64,000 nucleotides of DNA from Siccirubricoccus phaeus. GTDB taxonomy: Bacteria > Pseudomonadota > Alphaproteobacteria > Acetobacterales > Acetobacteraceae. Location of the stretch: assembly GCF_008360935.1 (NCBI RefSeq), contig NZ_SRXO01000003.1, positions 124,001 to 188,000 of the forward strand. The letters are read 5' to 3'. Numbering within the stretch: position 1 is the first letter of the stretch; every line of letters begins with the position of its first letter. Under the pieces are notes generated by a model, which saw only the letters and a list, made by a program, of their open reading frames with translations, made no database searches and had not been told where the DNA came from. Shown here piece by piece: positions 8,526-17,283 of the stretch. The position numbers and the translations under genes are program-made.

Positions 8526-10169
8526 TCAGACCTTGCCGTCAGCAGCATCGGCCTCCCTGGCGCCCGGGCCGCGCAGGCCGGGGTCGCCATAGCCGCCTCC
8601 CCCTGCTGTTTCGATAACGACGCGATCTCCCTTGTTCAACCGGGTGACGATCTTTGAGGGGATCACCTCCTGCTGGCCATCGGCCCGGTGAATGACGCTG
8701 ACGGCCCGTGCGCCCTCCGCCCCCCCGAACAATCCTGGCGCTGCGCTGAAATGCCGTTCGCTCCGATGGGTGAAGGAGACATCATCCACCAGCGCCTCGT
8801 ATTCCCGGATGGTGCCCAGGCCACCACGCCAGGTGCCGTCTCCACCGGAGCCCGGACGCAGGGCGACGCGGTTCAGGCGGATGGGCGTTTCCAGTTCGGC
8901 CGCCTCGGCCGGCAGATTCATGCAATTCGTCGCATCTGTCTCTATGACGTCCACGCCGTCGCTGCCGCGGGCGGCGCCGCTGCCGCCGGCGATCAGGTCG
9001 CCGGTGACGAAGGGCGTGCCATCCGGCTTCCGACCGCCGAAGGCGACGATCACCATCTGCCCGGCGGAAGGCGCCGGGATGCGGTCTGGCAGCACTTGCG
9101 CCAAGGCGCCGATTATTGTGCCCGTGATGCGCTTGATCGTCGAGGTCCGGGCATTCACCGGGGCCGGTTCTCGCGGGTTGACCAGCGTGCCTTCCGGCAG
9201 ATGCAGGGTGATCGGCCGGAAGCAGCCGCCATTGGTCGGGATTTTCGGGTCGGTCAGCGCCCGCACGGCGAAGCAGGCGGCGGCAAGCGACCCCGAAGGC
9301 ACGCAATTCAGCGGCCCCCGGACCTGGGCGGAGGTGCCGGCGAAGTCGATATGGACGGCATCGCCCGCGATGGTCACGGCCACTTCGATGCGGATCGGCT
9401 TCTTCAGCTCCACCCCATCATTGTCCAGCCAATCGACATGACGGTAGGTGCCGTCCGGAATAGCGGCGAGGGCCAGCCGCGTCATCCGCTCTGAGCGGTC
9501 GAGCAATTCGTGGAAGATGGTGGTGAGAGCATTGCCGCCCTGTTTCTCCGCCAGCTCCGCGACCCGCCTGGCGCCGACGGCGCAGGCCGAGACCTGGGCG
9601 TGCAGGTCGCCCATCACGGTGTCGGGGATGCGGACATTCTGCCGGATCATCGCTTCCAGCGTCGCATTCACCACGCCGCGGTCACGGAATTTCAGGGGCG
9701 GGATGCGCAGGCCTTCCTGGAAGATCTCGGTCGCGTTGGTGGGGACGGAGCCGGCCGATAGCCCGCCCATATCCTGGTGATGCGTCATGGCCGCAGCGAA
9801 GGCGATGATACGGCCCTGGACGAAGATCGGCTGAATGACGGCGATGTCCGGCAGATGCGTGCCGCCGCAATAGGGGTCGTTCAGCACATAGCTGTCATCC
9901 GGCTGCATCGTCGCCGGCGGGAATTGCTGCAGGATCCGGGCGACGGCCGGGATCAGTGTGGCCAGGTGGATCGGAATGGAGCAGCTCTGCGCCAAGGTCT
10001 GGCCATCCGCGGTGAACAGCCCCGCCGAGGCATCCAGACCTTCCTTGACGATGGGCGAGAAGGAGGAGCGCAGCAGGGTGGACTGCATCTCATTGGCGAT
10101 GCCTTCCAGGCGATGCCGCGTCACCTCGACGGTGATGGGGTCGAGTCCGGCCGTGCTGAACCCATTCAT
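8526..10169 (-). CDS. hyuB: Hydantoinase B/oxoprolinase family subunit
   Basis: A 547-residue protein of the HyuB family, the partner of HyuA in ATP-dependent hydrolysis of hydantoins, 5-oxoproline or related cyclic amides; acetone and acetophenone carboxylases have related subunits. The N-terminal DPITVEVTRHRLEGIANEM is characteristic, as are NDPYCGGTHLPDI (a likely metal site) near residue 98 and the C-terminal GGGGYGDP. Length matches the family. Its ATG overlaps the hyuA stop by 4 bases (ATGA), indicating translational coupling. No separate HyuC-like subunit follows, which favours an N-methylhydantoinase/oxoprolinase-type enzyme over a carboxylase. Substrate unassigned. Confidence 0.93.
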   Translation of the reverse strand: MNGFSTAGLDPITVEVTRHRLEGIANEMQSTLLRSSFSPIVKEGLDASAGLFTADGQTLAQSCSIPIHLATLIPAVARILQQFPPATMQPDDSYVLNDPYCGGTHLPDIAVIQPIFVQGRIIAFAAAMTHHQDMGGLSAGSVPTNATEIFQEGLRIPPLKFRDRGVVNATLEAMIRQNVRIPDTVMGDLHAQVSACAVGARRVAELAEKQGGNALTTIFHELLDRSERMTRLALAAIPDGTYRHVDWLDNDGVELKKPIRIEVAVTIAGDAVHIDFAGTSAQVRGPLNCVPSGSLAAACFAVRALTDPKIPTNGGCFRPITLHLPEGTLVNPREPAPVNARTSTIKRITGTIIGALAQVLPDRIPAPSAGQMVIVAFGGRKPDGTPFVTGDLIAGGSGAARGSDGVDVIETDATNCMNLPAEAAELETPIRLNRVALRPGSGGDGTWRGGLGTIREYEALVDDVSFTHRSERHFSAAPGLFGGAEGARAVSVIHRADGQQEVIPSKIVTRLNKGDRVVIETAGGGGYGDPGLRGPGAREADAADGKV

Positions 10170-12217
10170 GCCCGTGCCTCCTTGCGAATCAGCAGCGCAC
10201 CGCCGGGGCCGAGCTGCGCCGTCCAGCCCGGCTCGACCAGTATCGTCGTATCCGGCTGCTCGATGATGGCCGGACCGGGGATGCGGTCCTCCGGCCGGAT
10301 GGCCTCGCGCTGCCAGATCGCGGCGATAACGGGGGTAGCGGACTGCCGCACCCGGATCGGCCGGGTGCCCGGCGGCGCCGCTTCGCCCTGCCGCACGCCG
10401 ATCCCGCCGGCCACGCTGCCGGCGCGGGAGCGGTGGACGCTGCGCAGATTGACGAATTTGGCCGGCAGCTCCGGCGCATGGCCATAGACCCGGCGGTGCG
10501 CGGCGAGGAAGGCCGCATAGGCCTCGCCGATCGGGTCGGCAGCCTCGAGGCGCAGCGGCACGTCCAGCCAGTAGGATTGGCCAATGTAGCAGAGATCGGC
10601 GGCATGGCTGATCTCCACCGCCTCCGCTGCGAGCCCTTCCGCTTCAGTCAGGCTGCGGCAGCGCGCATCCAGCCCCGCCAGGGCCGGGCGCAGCAGGGCG
10701 GGATCAAGCCCGGCGCAGGCATGCGGGAAGGCCGCGGCGACTTCATGCTCCACCGGCGCGCCGAGCAGCCCCGCAGCCGCCAGGACACCGGGATGCGGCG
10801 GGACGATGATGGTGGAAATGCCGAGATCCTCGGCCAGGGCGCAGCCATGCATCGGCCCGCCGCCGCCGAGCGGCAGCAGCGCATAGCCGCGCGGGTCGAT
10901 CCCTCGCCCGATCGAGACCAGCCGGATCGCTTCCGCCATCTGCGCATTCAGCACGCGGTGGATGCCGAGCGCGGCATCTTCCAGGGCGAGCCTGAGCGGC
11001 CGGGCGACGGTGTCTTCCACCGCCTGCCGCGCCAGCTCCGGCTGCAGCCGCAGCATGCCGCCGGCGAAATGCTGCGGATCAACGTAGCCGAGTACGACGG
11101 AGGCATCCGTCACTGTCGCGCGCCTGCCGCCCCGGCCATAGCAGGCCGGCCCCGGTTCCGAGCCGGCCGATTCCGGGCCGACCCGGAGCGAGCCCGCCGC
11201 GTCGATCCAGGCCAGGCTGCCGCCGCCCGCGCCGATGGCAGTGACATCCACCATCGGCACCCGCACGGTGAAGCCGTCGATCAGGCCCTCCGCCCGGATC
11301 AGCGGCATGCCGTCCGAGATCAGCGCGATGTCGCAGGAGGTACCGCCGATATCGACGGTGATGAGGTCGCGGAAGCCGGCATTCAGCCCGACATCGAGGC
11401 CACCGACGACGCCGCCCGCCGGGCCGGAGAGGAAGAGCCGCACCGGCCGCTGCCGGGCGATGGCAGAGGACATCAGCCCGCCGCGCGATTGCATCACCTG
11501 CAACGTGGCCGGCACGCCGGAAGCGGCCAAGCCGGTTTCCATGTTTTCCAGGTAGTCGGCGACCAGGGGCTTCACATAGGCATCGAAGGCGGTGGCGCAG
11601 ACACGCTCATATTCGCGGAAGGCGGGATCGACCTCGGAGGAGAGCGAGACGGGAAGGCCCGGCGCGATCGCGGCGATGATCTCCGCAATTCGGCGTTCAT
11701 GCGCGGGATGCAGGAAGGCGAAGATCAGGCACACGGCAATCGCCTCGACGCCCTGCGCCAGCAGCTCCGTCACGGCCTGCCGGGCGCTCGCTTCGTCCAG
11801 CGGCACCAGGACCCGGCCTTGCGCATCCACCCGTTCCCGCACCTCCCGCCGAAAACGCCCTGGCGCGAGGAAGGCTGGCGTTTCCGTGTGCAGCACCAGA
11901 TCGTACATCTGGTGCCGCATCTGCCTGCCGATCTCGATGACGTCCTTGAAGCCCTCCGTGGCGATCAGCCCGATGCGCGCCCCCTTGCGTTCCAGCACGG
12001 CGTTGGTGGCGACGGTGGTGCCATGGGTGAAGCGGCTGATCGCGCCGGCCGGCACCTGCCACTCCGCACCGGCGGTCTCGAGCGCTGCCAGCATGGCCTT
12101 GCTCGGATTGCCCCTAGTGGTCGGCACCTTGGTCAGCCGGATGCTGCCATCCGGGGCGCGGCAGACCACGTCGGTGAAGGTGCCGCCGATATCGATGCCG
12201 AATTCGTAGCTCGCCAT
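10166..12217 (-). CDS. hyuA: Hydantoinase A/oxoprolinase family ATPase subunit
   Basis: A 683-residue HyuA-family protein. Two actin-like ATPase phosphate-binding motifs are seen: FGIDIGGTFTDVV at residues 5-17 and VDIGGTSCDIAL near 300. The segment PHPGVLAAAGLL late in the protein is also typical. It couples ATP hydrolysis to ring opening together with HyuB. ATG 12217 is chosen because a GGGGAGG site lies just upstream and the ATPase motif starts there; 13 codons of open frame lie further upstream. It is first in a two-gene minus-strand operon with hyuB and divergent from the GMC oxidoreductase, with 125 bases between them for both promoters. Confidence 0.93.
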   Translation of the reverse strand: MASYEFGIDIGGTFTDVVCRAPDGSIRLTKVPTTRGNPSKAMLAALETAGAEWQVPAGAISRFTHGTTVATNAVLERKGARIGLIATEGFKDVIEIGRQMRHQMYDLVLHTETPAFLAPGRFRREVRERVDAQGRVLVPLDEASARQAVTELLAQGVEAIAVCLIFAFLHPAHERRIAEIIAAIAPGLPVSLSSEVDPAFREYERVCATAFDAYVKPLVADYLENMETGLAASGVPATLQVMQSRGGLMSSAIARQRPVRLFLSGPAGGVVGGLDVGLNAGFRDLITVDIGGTSCDIALISDGMPLIRAEGLIDGFTVRVPMVDVTAIGAGGGSLAWIDAAGSLRVGPESAGSEPGPACYGRGGRRATVTDASVVLGYVDPQHFAGGMLRLQPELARQAVEDTVARPLRLALEDAALGIHRVLNAQMAEAIRLVSIGRGIDPRGYALLPLGGGGPMHGCALAEDLGISTIIVPPHPGVLAAAGLLGAPVEHEVAAAFPHACAGLDPALLRPALAGLDARCRSLTEAEGLAAEAVEISHAADLCYIGQSYWLDVPLRLEAADPIGEAYAAFLAAHRRVYGHAPELPAKFVNLRSVHRSRAGSVAGGIGVRQGEAAPPGTRPIRVRQSATPVIAAIWQREAIRPEDRIPGPAIIEQPDTTILVEPGWTAQLGPGGALLIRKEARA

Positions 12218-12342
12218 GGCCTCCCCGCCGCCGCATCTGCCGGCGAAGCTAAGCAAGGATCGCGCCGGAGGGGAAATGCGCCGTGGCGGGGGCTTGACCC
12301 GGCCCCGCGCCGAGGGCGCAATCCGGCCGGGGGGAAGAGTCC

Positions 12343-13941
12343 ATGGATGATACCGATTATCTTGTGATCGGCGCCGGGTCGGCCGGCTGTGTGGTGGCCA
12401 GCCGGCTGAGCGAGACCAAGGCCCGGGTGACTCTGCTGGAAGCGGGGCCGAGCGATTGGTACCCGTGGATCCACATCCCCGCCGGGATGCTGAAGCTGGT
12501 GCGCAACCCGCGCGTCAACTGGATGTACGCGACGGAGCCGGAGAAGGGCAGCAATGACCGGGCGATCCACTGGCCGCGCGGCCGCGTGCTCGGCGGCTCC
12601 TCCTCTATCAACGGCATGCTCTATGTCCGCGGCAACCCGGCGGATTTCGACCTCTGGGCGCAGATGGGCTGCCGCGGCTGGAGCTTCGACGATGTTCTGC
12701 CCTTCTTCCGGAAGTCCGAGCATTACGTGCAGGGCGGGGAGGCGGAGTATCGCGGCCAGGGCGGGAAACTGCGGGTGGAGGATTACCGCACCATCCTGCC
12801 GCTGACCCATCGCTTCGTCGAAGCGGCGCAGCAGGCCGGACATGTCTTCCGCAAGGATCTGAATGGGCGGGAGCAGGAGGGTGTCGGCTATTCGCAGATG
12901 ACGCGGAATGGCCGGTTCCGCGGCTCCACGGCCCGTACCTTTCTGGCCGCGGCCAAGGGGCGGCCGAATCTGCGCATCGAGACCGGGGCGGTCGCCACGA
13001 AGCTGCTGTTCGAGGGGCGGCGCTGCATCGGGGCGCGGCTGCGCCAGGGCGGCGTGGAGCGCGATATCCGCACGGCGAAGGAGGTGATCCTTTCCGGCGG
13101 CGCGGTGAATTCGCCGCATCTGCTGCAGCTTTCCGGCCTGGGACCGGCAGAACACCTACGCGGGATCGGCGTGGAGGTGCTGCAGGACATGCCCGCAATC
13201 GGCGCCAATTTGCAGGACCATTACGTGACCAGGGTGCAGCATCGGGTGAAGGGCGAGATCTCCACCAACCAGCTCGCCCGCGGCTGGCGGCTGTTGCGGG
13301 AAGCGCTGCGCTATGCCGTGGATGGGCGCGGCGCCCTGACCTTCGGCGTGACGACCGCGCAGGTCTTCTGCCGGTCCCGCGAGGGGCTGGCGAGCCCCGA
13401 CCTGCAATTGCTCTTCACCCCCGCGACCTATGAGCGGGATGTGGTCGGCACGCTGGAGAAGGAGCCGGGGATGACCGTCGCGGTCTGCCCGGTGCGGCCG
13501 GACAGCCGCGGCACCATCCTGGCCAGGTCGGCCGACCCGCTGGAGAAACCAGCCATCCGGCCGAATTACCTCGGCGCGCCCGGGGACCAGCAGGTAATGG
13601 CGGCGGGCATCCGGCTGTCCCGGCAGATCCTCGCCGCCCCGGCCATCGCCCGGCATAGCGCCTTCGAATTGATGCCAGGTCCGGAGGTGACGAGCGATGC
13701 CGATCTCCTCGCCTATATGCGGCAATACGGCAGCACCATCTACCACCCAGTGGGTACCTGCCGGATGGGTGAGGATCCGGCCAGCGTGGTGGATAGCCGG
13801 CTGCGGGTCCGTGGCGTCGGTGGCCTCCGGGTGATCGATGCTTCGGTGATGCCGACCCTGACCACGGGGAACACCAATGCGCCGACCATCATGATCGGCG
13901 AGAAGGGGGCGGCGATGATCCGGGAGGATATGGCCGCCTGA
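12343..13941 (+). CDS. GMC family FAD-dependent oxidoreductase (choline dehydrogenase-like)
   Basis: A 532-residue glucose-methanol-choline oxidoreductase. The FAD dinucleotide motif GAGSAGC is at residues 9-15, the GMC signature GRVLGGSSSINGM near 82-94, the second signature SGGAVNSPHLLQLSG near 252-266, and the C-terminal catalytic segment YHPVGTCRMG near 467-476 with the active His. There is no signal peptide, so it is probably cytoplasmic and passes electrons to the quinone pool or another acceptor. The usual substrates are alcohols. It is divergent from hyuA. The specific alcohol cannot be read from sequence. Confidence 0.93.
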   Translation: MDDTDYLVIGAGSAGCVVASRLSETKARVTLLEAGPSDWYPWIHIPAGMLKLVRNPRVNWMYATEPEKGSNDRAIHWPRGRVLGGSSSINGMLYVRGNPADFDLWAQMGCRGWSFDDVLPFFRKSEHYVQGGEAEYRGQGGKLRVEDYRTILPLTHRFVEAAQQAGHVFRKDLNGREQEGVGYSQMTRNGRFRGSTARTFLAAAKGRPNLRIETGAVATKLLFEGRRCIGARLRQGGVERDIRTAKEVILSGGAVNSPHLLQLSGLGPAEHLRGIGVEVLQDMPAIGANLQDHYVTRVQHRVKGEISTNQLARGWRLLREALRYAVDGRGALTFGVTTAQVFCRSREGLASPDLQLLFTPATYERDVVGTLEKEPGMTVAVCPVRPDSRGTILARSADPLEKPAIRPNYLGAPGDQQVMAAGIRLSRQILAAPAIARHSAFELMPGPEVTSDADLLAYMRQYGSTIYHPVGTCRMGEDPASVVDSRLRVRGVGGLRVIDASVMPTLTTGNTNAPTIMIGEKGAAMIREDMAA

Positions 13942-13950
13942 GCCGCCCCG

Positions 13951-13966
13951 CCCCCCCGGGGGGGGG
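13951..13966. repeat. Homopolymer palindrome C7G9 after the GMC gene
   Basis: Seven C residues are followed directly by nine G residues, 10 bases after the stop. It is a perfect self-complementary run with no loop and no T-tail, so a normal terminator is unlikely. Such runs are prone to slippage and to sequencing error. Confidence 0.8.
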
Positions 13967-14013
13967 ACGACCACCCGCTTGCCCGGAGGCCCGATCCGCG
14001 CCACCCTCCACCC

Positions 14014-14769
14014 ATGGAGCGGTCGTCCGACATCGCCGAGCTCAAGCGGCTGCTGGCCGGGGCGGAGCGTGCCGTGGTGTTCACCGGGGCCGGCATCAGC
14101 ACCGAATCCGGCATTCCGGATTTCCGCAGCCCGGGCGGCATCTGGACCCAGATGAAGCCCATCATGTTCCAGGATTTCTGCGCCTCCGCCGAGGCGCGGC
14201 GAGAGACCTGGCGCCGCCGTTTCGCGTCGGATCCGGTGATGCGCGCCGCTGAGCCCAATCGCGGCCATCGCGCCGTGGCGCGACTGGTGCGGGAGGGCAA
14301 GGTTTCCGACGTCATCACCCAGAATATCGATGGGCTGCACCAGGCCTCCGGTATTCCGGACCGGCAGGTAATCGAGCTGCACGGCAATACCACCTATGCC
14401 ACCTGCCTCGATTGCGCTGAGCGCTACGAGATCCCGGAACTCCGCCAGGCCTTCGAGCGCGACGGCGAGGTGCCGGACTGCCGGGCTTGCGGCGGCTTCG
14501 TGAAGCCCGCCACCATCAGCTTCGGCCAGGCCATGCCGGAAGCCGCGATGCTGCGGGCGGAGCAGGCGATGCGGGCGGCCGATCTCTGCCTCGTCCTCGG
14601 CTCCTCCCTCGTCGTCTATCCGGCGGCCGGCTTCCCGGAAATGGCGAAGCGCCGCGGGGCGAAGCTTGTCATCGTCAACCGGGAGGAAACGCCGCTCGAC
14701 CCCTGGGCCGACCTCGTGATCCATGACGGGATCGGCGATGTGATGGGGGACGCCGTCGGGACCAATTAA
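14014..14769 (+). CDS. cobB: Sir2 family NAD-dependent protein deacylase
   Basis: A 251-residue sirtuin. NAD-binding motifs GAGISTESGIPDFRS (near residues 27-41) and TQNIDGLH (near 105-112) are complete. The catalytic His lies in ELHGN, and the zinc site is formed by CLDC and CRAC about 25 residues apart. Sirtuins remove acetyl or other acyl groups from lysines using NAD, for example to reactivate acyl-CoA synthetases. It starts 72 bases after the GMC gene and ends 12 bases before a luciferase-like enzyme, so co-transcription is likely. Gene symbol by family. Confidence 0.93.
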   Translation: MERSSDIAELKRLLAGAERAVVFTGAGISTESGIPDFRSPGGIWTQMKPIMFQDFCASAEARRETWRRRFASDPVMRAAEPNRGHRAVARLVREGKVSDVITQNIDGLHQASGIPDRQVIELHGNTTYATCLDCAERYEIPELRQAFERDGEVPDCRACGGFVKPATISFGQAMPEAAMLRAEQAMRAADLCLVLGSSLVVYPAAGFPEMAKRRGAKLVIVNREETPLDPWADLVIHDGIGDVMGDAVGTN

Positions 14770-14781
14770 GGGAGGCTGGAC

Positions 14782-15681
14782 ATGCGGTTGGGGGTGATGC
14801 TGCCGCTCTCCGATATCGGCGGCGAGCCGGAGGTGGTGCGGGATTTCGCCCTCGCCGCGGAGGAGATCGGCTTCACCAATCTCGGCCTGGCCGACCATGT
14901 GCTGGGGGTGAACGTCGCCTCCCGCCTGGATTGGGGGGACCGCAACACCTCCGCCGACCTGTTCCATGATCCTTTCGTCTGCTTCGGCTTTCTCGCCGCC
15001 TGCTGCCGGAAGACGACCGAATTCTCCACCCAGGTGCTGATCCTGGCGCAGCGCCAGGCGGCGCTGGTGGCGAAGCAGGCGGCCTGCCTGGATGTGCTGT
15101 GCGAGGGGCGCTTCCGCCTTGGCGTCGGGGTGGGCTGGAACCCGGTGGAATTCACCGCCCTGAACGAGAATTTCCACAATCGCGGCCGGCGCAGCGCGGA
15201 GCAGGTGCAGGTGATGCAGGCCCTCTGGGCGCAGCCGCATGTCACCTTCGAGGGGCGCTGGCACAGGGTCGAGGATGCCGGGATCAACCCGCTCCCCGTG
15301 CATCGCAAGGTGCCGGTCTGGTTCGGCGGCCATGTCGAGCAGACGCTGGAGCGCATCGCCACCCTGGGCGATGGCTGGATCATGAATGCCTACGGTCCGG
15401 GCGCCGAGATCGAGGCGGCCTGGGGCCAGATCCATCGCCAGGCGGAAGCAGCGGGCCGCGACCCGGGGCAGATCGGGCTGGAGGTCTGGATCTCCGGCGG
15501 TGGGGGTGACGAGACAAGCTGGGCCGAGGAGGCGCGCTACTGGAAGCGCCTCGGTGCCACGCATCTGACCCTGACGAATACCTACAACCGCCGCCGCCAC
15601 AAGCGCATCCCGGGCCGCTCCGTGGCGGAGCATTTGGCGGCGATGCGCCGTTTCCATGCGGCTGTGGCGGGGTTGCTCTGA
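14782..15681 (+). CDS. LLM class flavin/F420-dependent oxidoreductase
   Basis: A 299-residue bacterial-luciferase-like monooxygenase. It begins with the barrel strand MRLGVMLPLSDIGG and carries the characteristic segment LSEG-like CEGRFRLGVGVGWNPVEF near residues 110-127, where the family's flavin-binding barrel is best conserved. The N-terminus and overall length resemble the subgroup often annotated as F420-dependent; whether it uses F420 or FMN cannot be settled here. No signal peptide. It is followed after 2 bases by a second LLM gene, so the two are probably translated together and may act on related substrates. Confidence 0.86.
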   Translation: MRLGVMLPLSDIGGEPEVVRDFALAAEEIGFTNLGLADHVLGVNVASRLDWGDRNTSADLFHDPFVCFGFLAACCRKTTEFSTQVLILAQRQAALVAKQAACLDVLCEGRFRLGVGVGWNPVEFTALNENFHNRGRRSAEQVQVMQALWAQPHVTFEGRWHRVEDAGINPLPVHRKVPVWFGGHVEQTLERIATLGDGWIMNAYGPGAEIEAAWGQIHRQAEAAGRDPGQIGLEVWISGGGGDETSWAEEARYWKRLGATHLTLTNTYNRRRHKRIPGRSVAEHLAAMRRFHAAVAGLL

Positions 15682-15683
15682 CC

Positions 15684-16625
15684 ATGGCCCGGCGCATCGC
15701 GATTGGCCTGGGGCTGATGGAGTTCCCGTTCTCCGGCGCCGCTGCCTTCTGGCGCTGGGTGGATCTCTGCGAACAAGGCGGGGTGGACAGCCTCTGGCAG
15801 ACCGACCGGATCGTCAGCCGCCAGCCCATCCTGGAGTGCATGGCGACGCTCGCCGCCCTGGCCGGCCGCACGCGCCGGCTGAAATTCGGCGTCAATGTCG
15901 TCTCCCTGGCGATGCGGGAGCCGGTGCTGCTGGCCAAGCAATGCGCCACCATCGACATGCTCTCCGAGGGGCGGCTGTTGCCGGGCTTCGGTATCGGCAG
16001 CCCGCTGGCGCCGGAATGGGCGGCGCTGGGGCTGGAGCCGAAGGAGCGCGGCCGGCGGACCGACGAGGCGCTGGAGATCATTGCCCGCCTCTGGCGCGGC
16101 GAGACCGTGACCTATGAGGGCCGCCACAACCGGCTGCGCGAGGCGAGCATCTCGCCCCTGCCGGTGCAGCCCGATTTGCCGATGTGGATCGGCGGCGGCT
16201 CCGAGGCGGCGATCCGGCGGACGGCGCGCTACGGCACTGGCTGGCAGGGCGGGCCGGAGACGCCCGAGGAGGCCGGCGCGATCGTCACGGCCATCCGCGC
16301 GGCGCTGCGCGACACCGGGCGCGAGATCGACGAGGACCATTACGGCGCGGCCTTCGCCTTCCGCTTCGGCGGTGCCGATGACCCCGGCGTGGCCCGGTTC
16401 CGCGCGGCCTATGAGCGGCGGACCGGCAAGAGCGCGGATGGGCGGTTCGTCATCGGCGATGCGGCCGCCATCCTGGGGCGGATCGCCGCCTATGTGGAAA
16501 TGGGCATTTCCAAATTCATCCTGCGCCCCGCGGCCGGGGACGACGCGGAGATGGAGTGGCAGACCCGGCGGTTGATCGAGGAGGTGCTGCCGGAGGTCGC
16601 CCGCCTTTGGCCTAGATCCGGCTGA
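15684..16625 (+). CDS. LLM class flavin-dependent oxidoreductase
   Basis: A 313-residue luciferase-like protein, a diverged neighbour of the previous gene. The flavin-binding segment reads MLSEGRLLPGFGIGSPLAPEW near residues 92-112, and the characteristic RRTDEALEIIARLW follows. The N-terminal 80 residues differ from the upstream paralogue, so this is not a recent duplication. It begins 2 bases after that gene. Substrate unknown. The C-terminal region contains the usual closing barrel strand and helix (GISKFILRPAAGD). Confidence 0.85.
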   Translation: MARRIAIGLGLMEFPFSGAAAFWRWVDLCEQGGVDSLWQTDRIVSRQPILECMATLAALAGRTRRLKFGVNVVSLAMREPVLLAKQCATIDMLSEGRLLPGFGIGSPLAPEWAALGLEPKERGRRTDEALEIIARLWRGETVTYEGRHNRLREASISPLPVQPDLPMWIGGGSEAAIRRTARYGTGWQGGPETPEEAGAIVTAIRAALRDTGREIDEDHYGAAFAFRFGGADDPGVARFRAAYERRTGKSADGRFVIGDAAAILGRIAAYVEMGISKFILRPAAGDDAEMEWQTRRLIEEVLPEVARLWPRSG

Positions 16626-16634
16626 ACGACGCCG

Positions 16635-17276
16635 GTGATCCATCTCGCTCTGGTGCTTCTTCTGCTGGTCTGGCCGAGTGTGGCGCCAGGGGCTCCGGCG
16701 GCGAGCCGCACCGAGAACGCCGCCGGGCAAAGCCTGCTGGCGGCGCTGCGCGACGGCGGGCTGGTGCTGTTCTTCCGCCATGCCGATACGCGCGGCGAGC
16801 CCTGTGACCGCAGCTTCCGGCTCGGCGACCGCGCCGGGCAACGCAACCTGTCGCCGGCAGGACGCCGACAGGCGCAGGAGATCGGTGCCGGCCTGGCGGC
16901 GCTCGGCGTGCCCTTTCACGTCCCCATTCTCGCCGGACCGGTCTTCCGCGCGCGGGACACCGCGGAACTGGCCTTCGGGGCCGACCGGGTAGAGGTGACC
17001 GACAGCCTGCTCGCCGATGACTATGCGCGGGACCGGCTGCCCTGGGTGCTCGCCGAGCACCGACGCCTCTTCGCCGCGCCGGTGCCGCCCGGCGGCAACC
17101 GCGTGCTGGTCGGCCACCGGACCCCGGCGATCATGGTCGTCGGCGAGGAAATCGGCGGCACCGCCTTTCCGGAAGGGGCGGCGCTGGTGATCCGGCCGGG
17201 CGGGGAGGGCTTCACCCTGCTCGGCATCCTGGAACTCGTTCCCCTGCCGGGGGGCGGGTTCCACGGCTGCGGCTGA
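16635..17276 (+). CDS. Exported histidine phosphatase family protein
   Basis: A 213-residue protein starting at GTG 16635, 9 bases after the LLM gene. The first 20 or so residues (LALVLLLLVWPSVAPGAPA) form a signal peptide, so it is likely periplasmic. The phosphatase signature is FFRHADT (near residues 46-52), giving the phospho-accepting His; the second His is in VGHRTP near 155-160. Members of this superfamily remove phosphate from sugars, lipids or proteins. It is convergent with the OmpA-like gene, with only 7 bases between the stops. Substrate unknown. Confidence 0.85.
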   Translation: MIHLALVLLLLVWPSVAPGAPAASRTENAAGQSLLAALRDGGLVLFFRHADTRGEPCDRSFRLGDRAGQRNLSPAGRRQAQEIGAGLAALGVPFHVPILAGPVFRARDTAELAFGADRVEVTDSLLADDYARDRLPWVLAEHRRLFAAPVPPGGNRVLVGHRTPAIMVVGEEIGGTAFPEGAALVIRPGGEGFTLLGILELVPLPGGGFHGCG

Positions 17277-17283
17277 AGGGGCT

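Noticed and set aside
8355-8657. 100-codon plus-strand frame in and beyond the AT-rich island
   Set aside because: Runs into hyuB antisense, no good ribosome-binding site, and composition changes abruptly at the island edge.
13951-13966. C7G9 as an intrinsic terminator
   Set aside because: No loop and no T-run; the following gene reads in the same direction and is probably co-transcribed.
13156-15657. 833-codon minus-strand open frame opposite the GMC, sirtuin and LLM genes
   Set aside because: It is antisense to four clearly recognisable proteins, rich in His/Gly/Arg/Pro as expected for a high-GC shadow frame, and has no family-like sequence.
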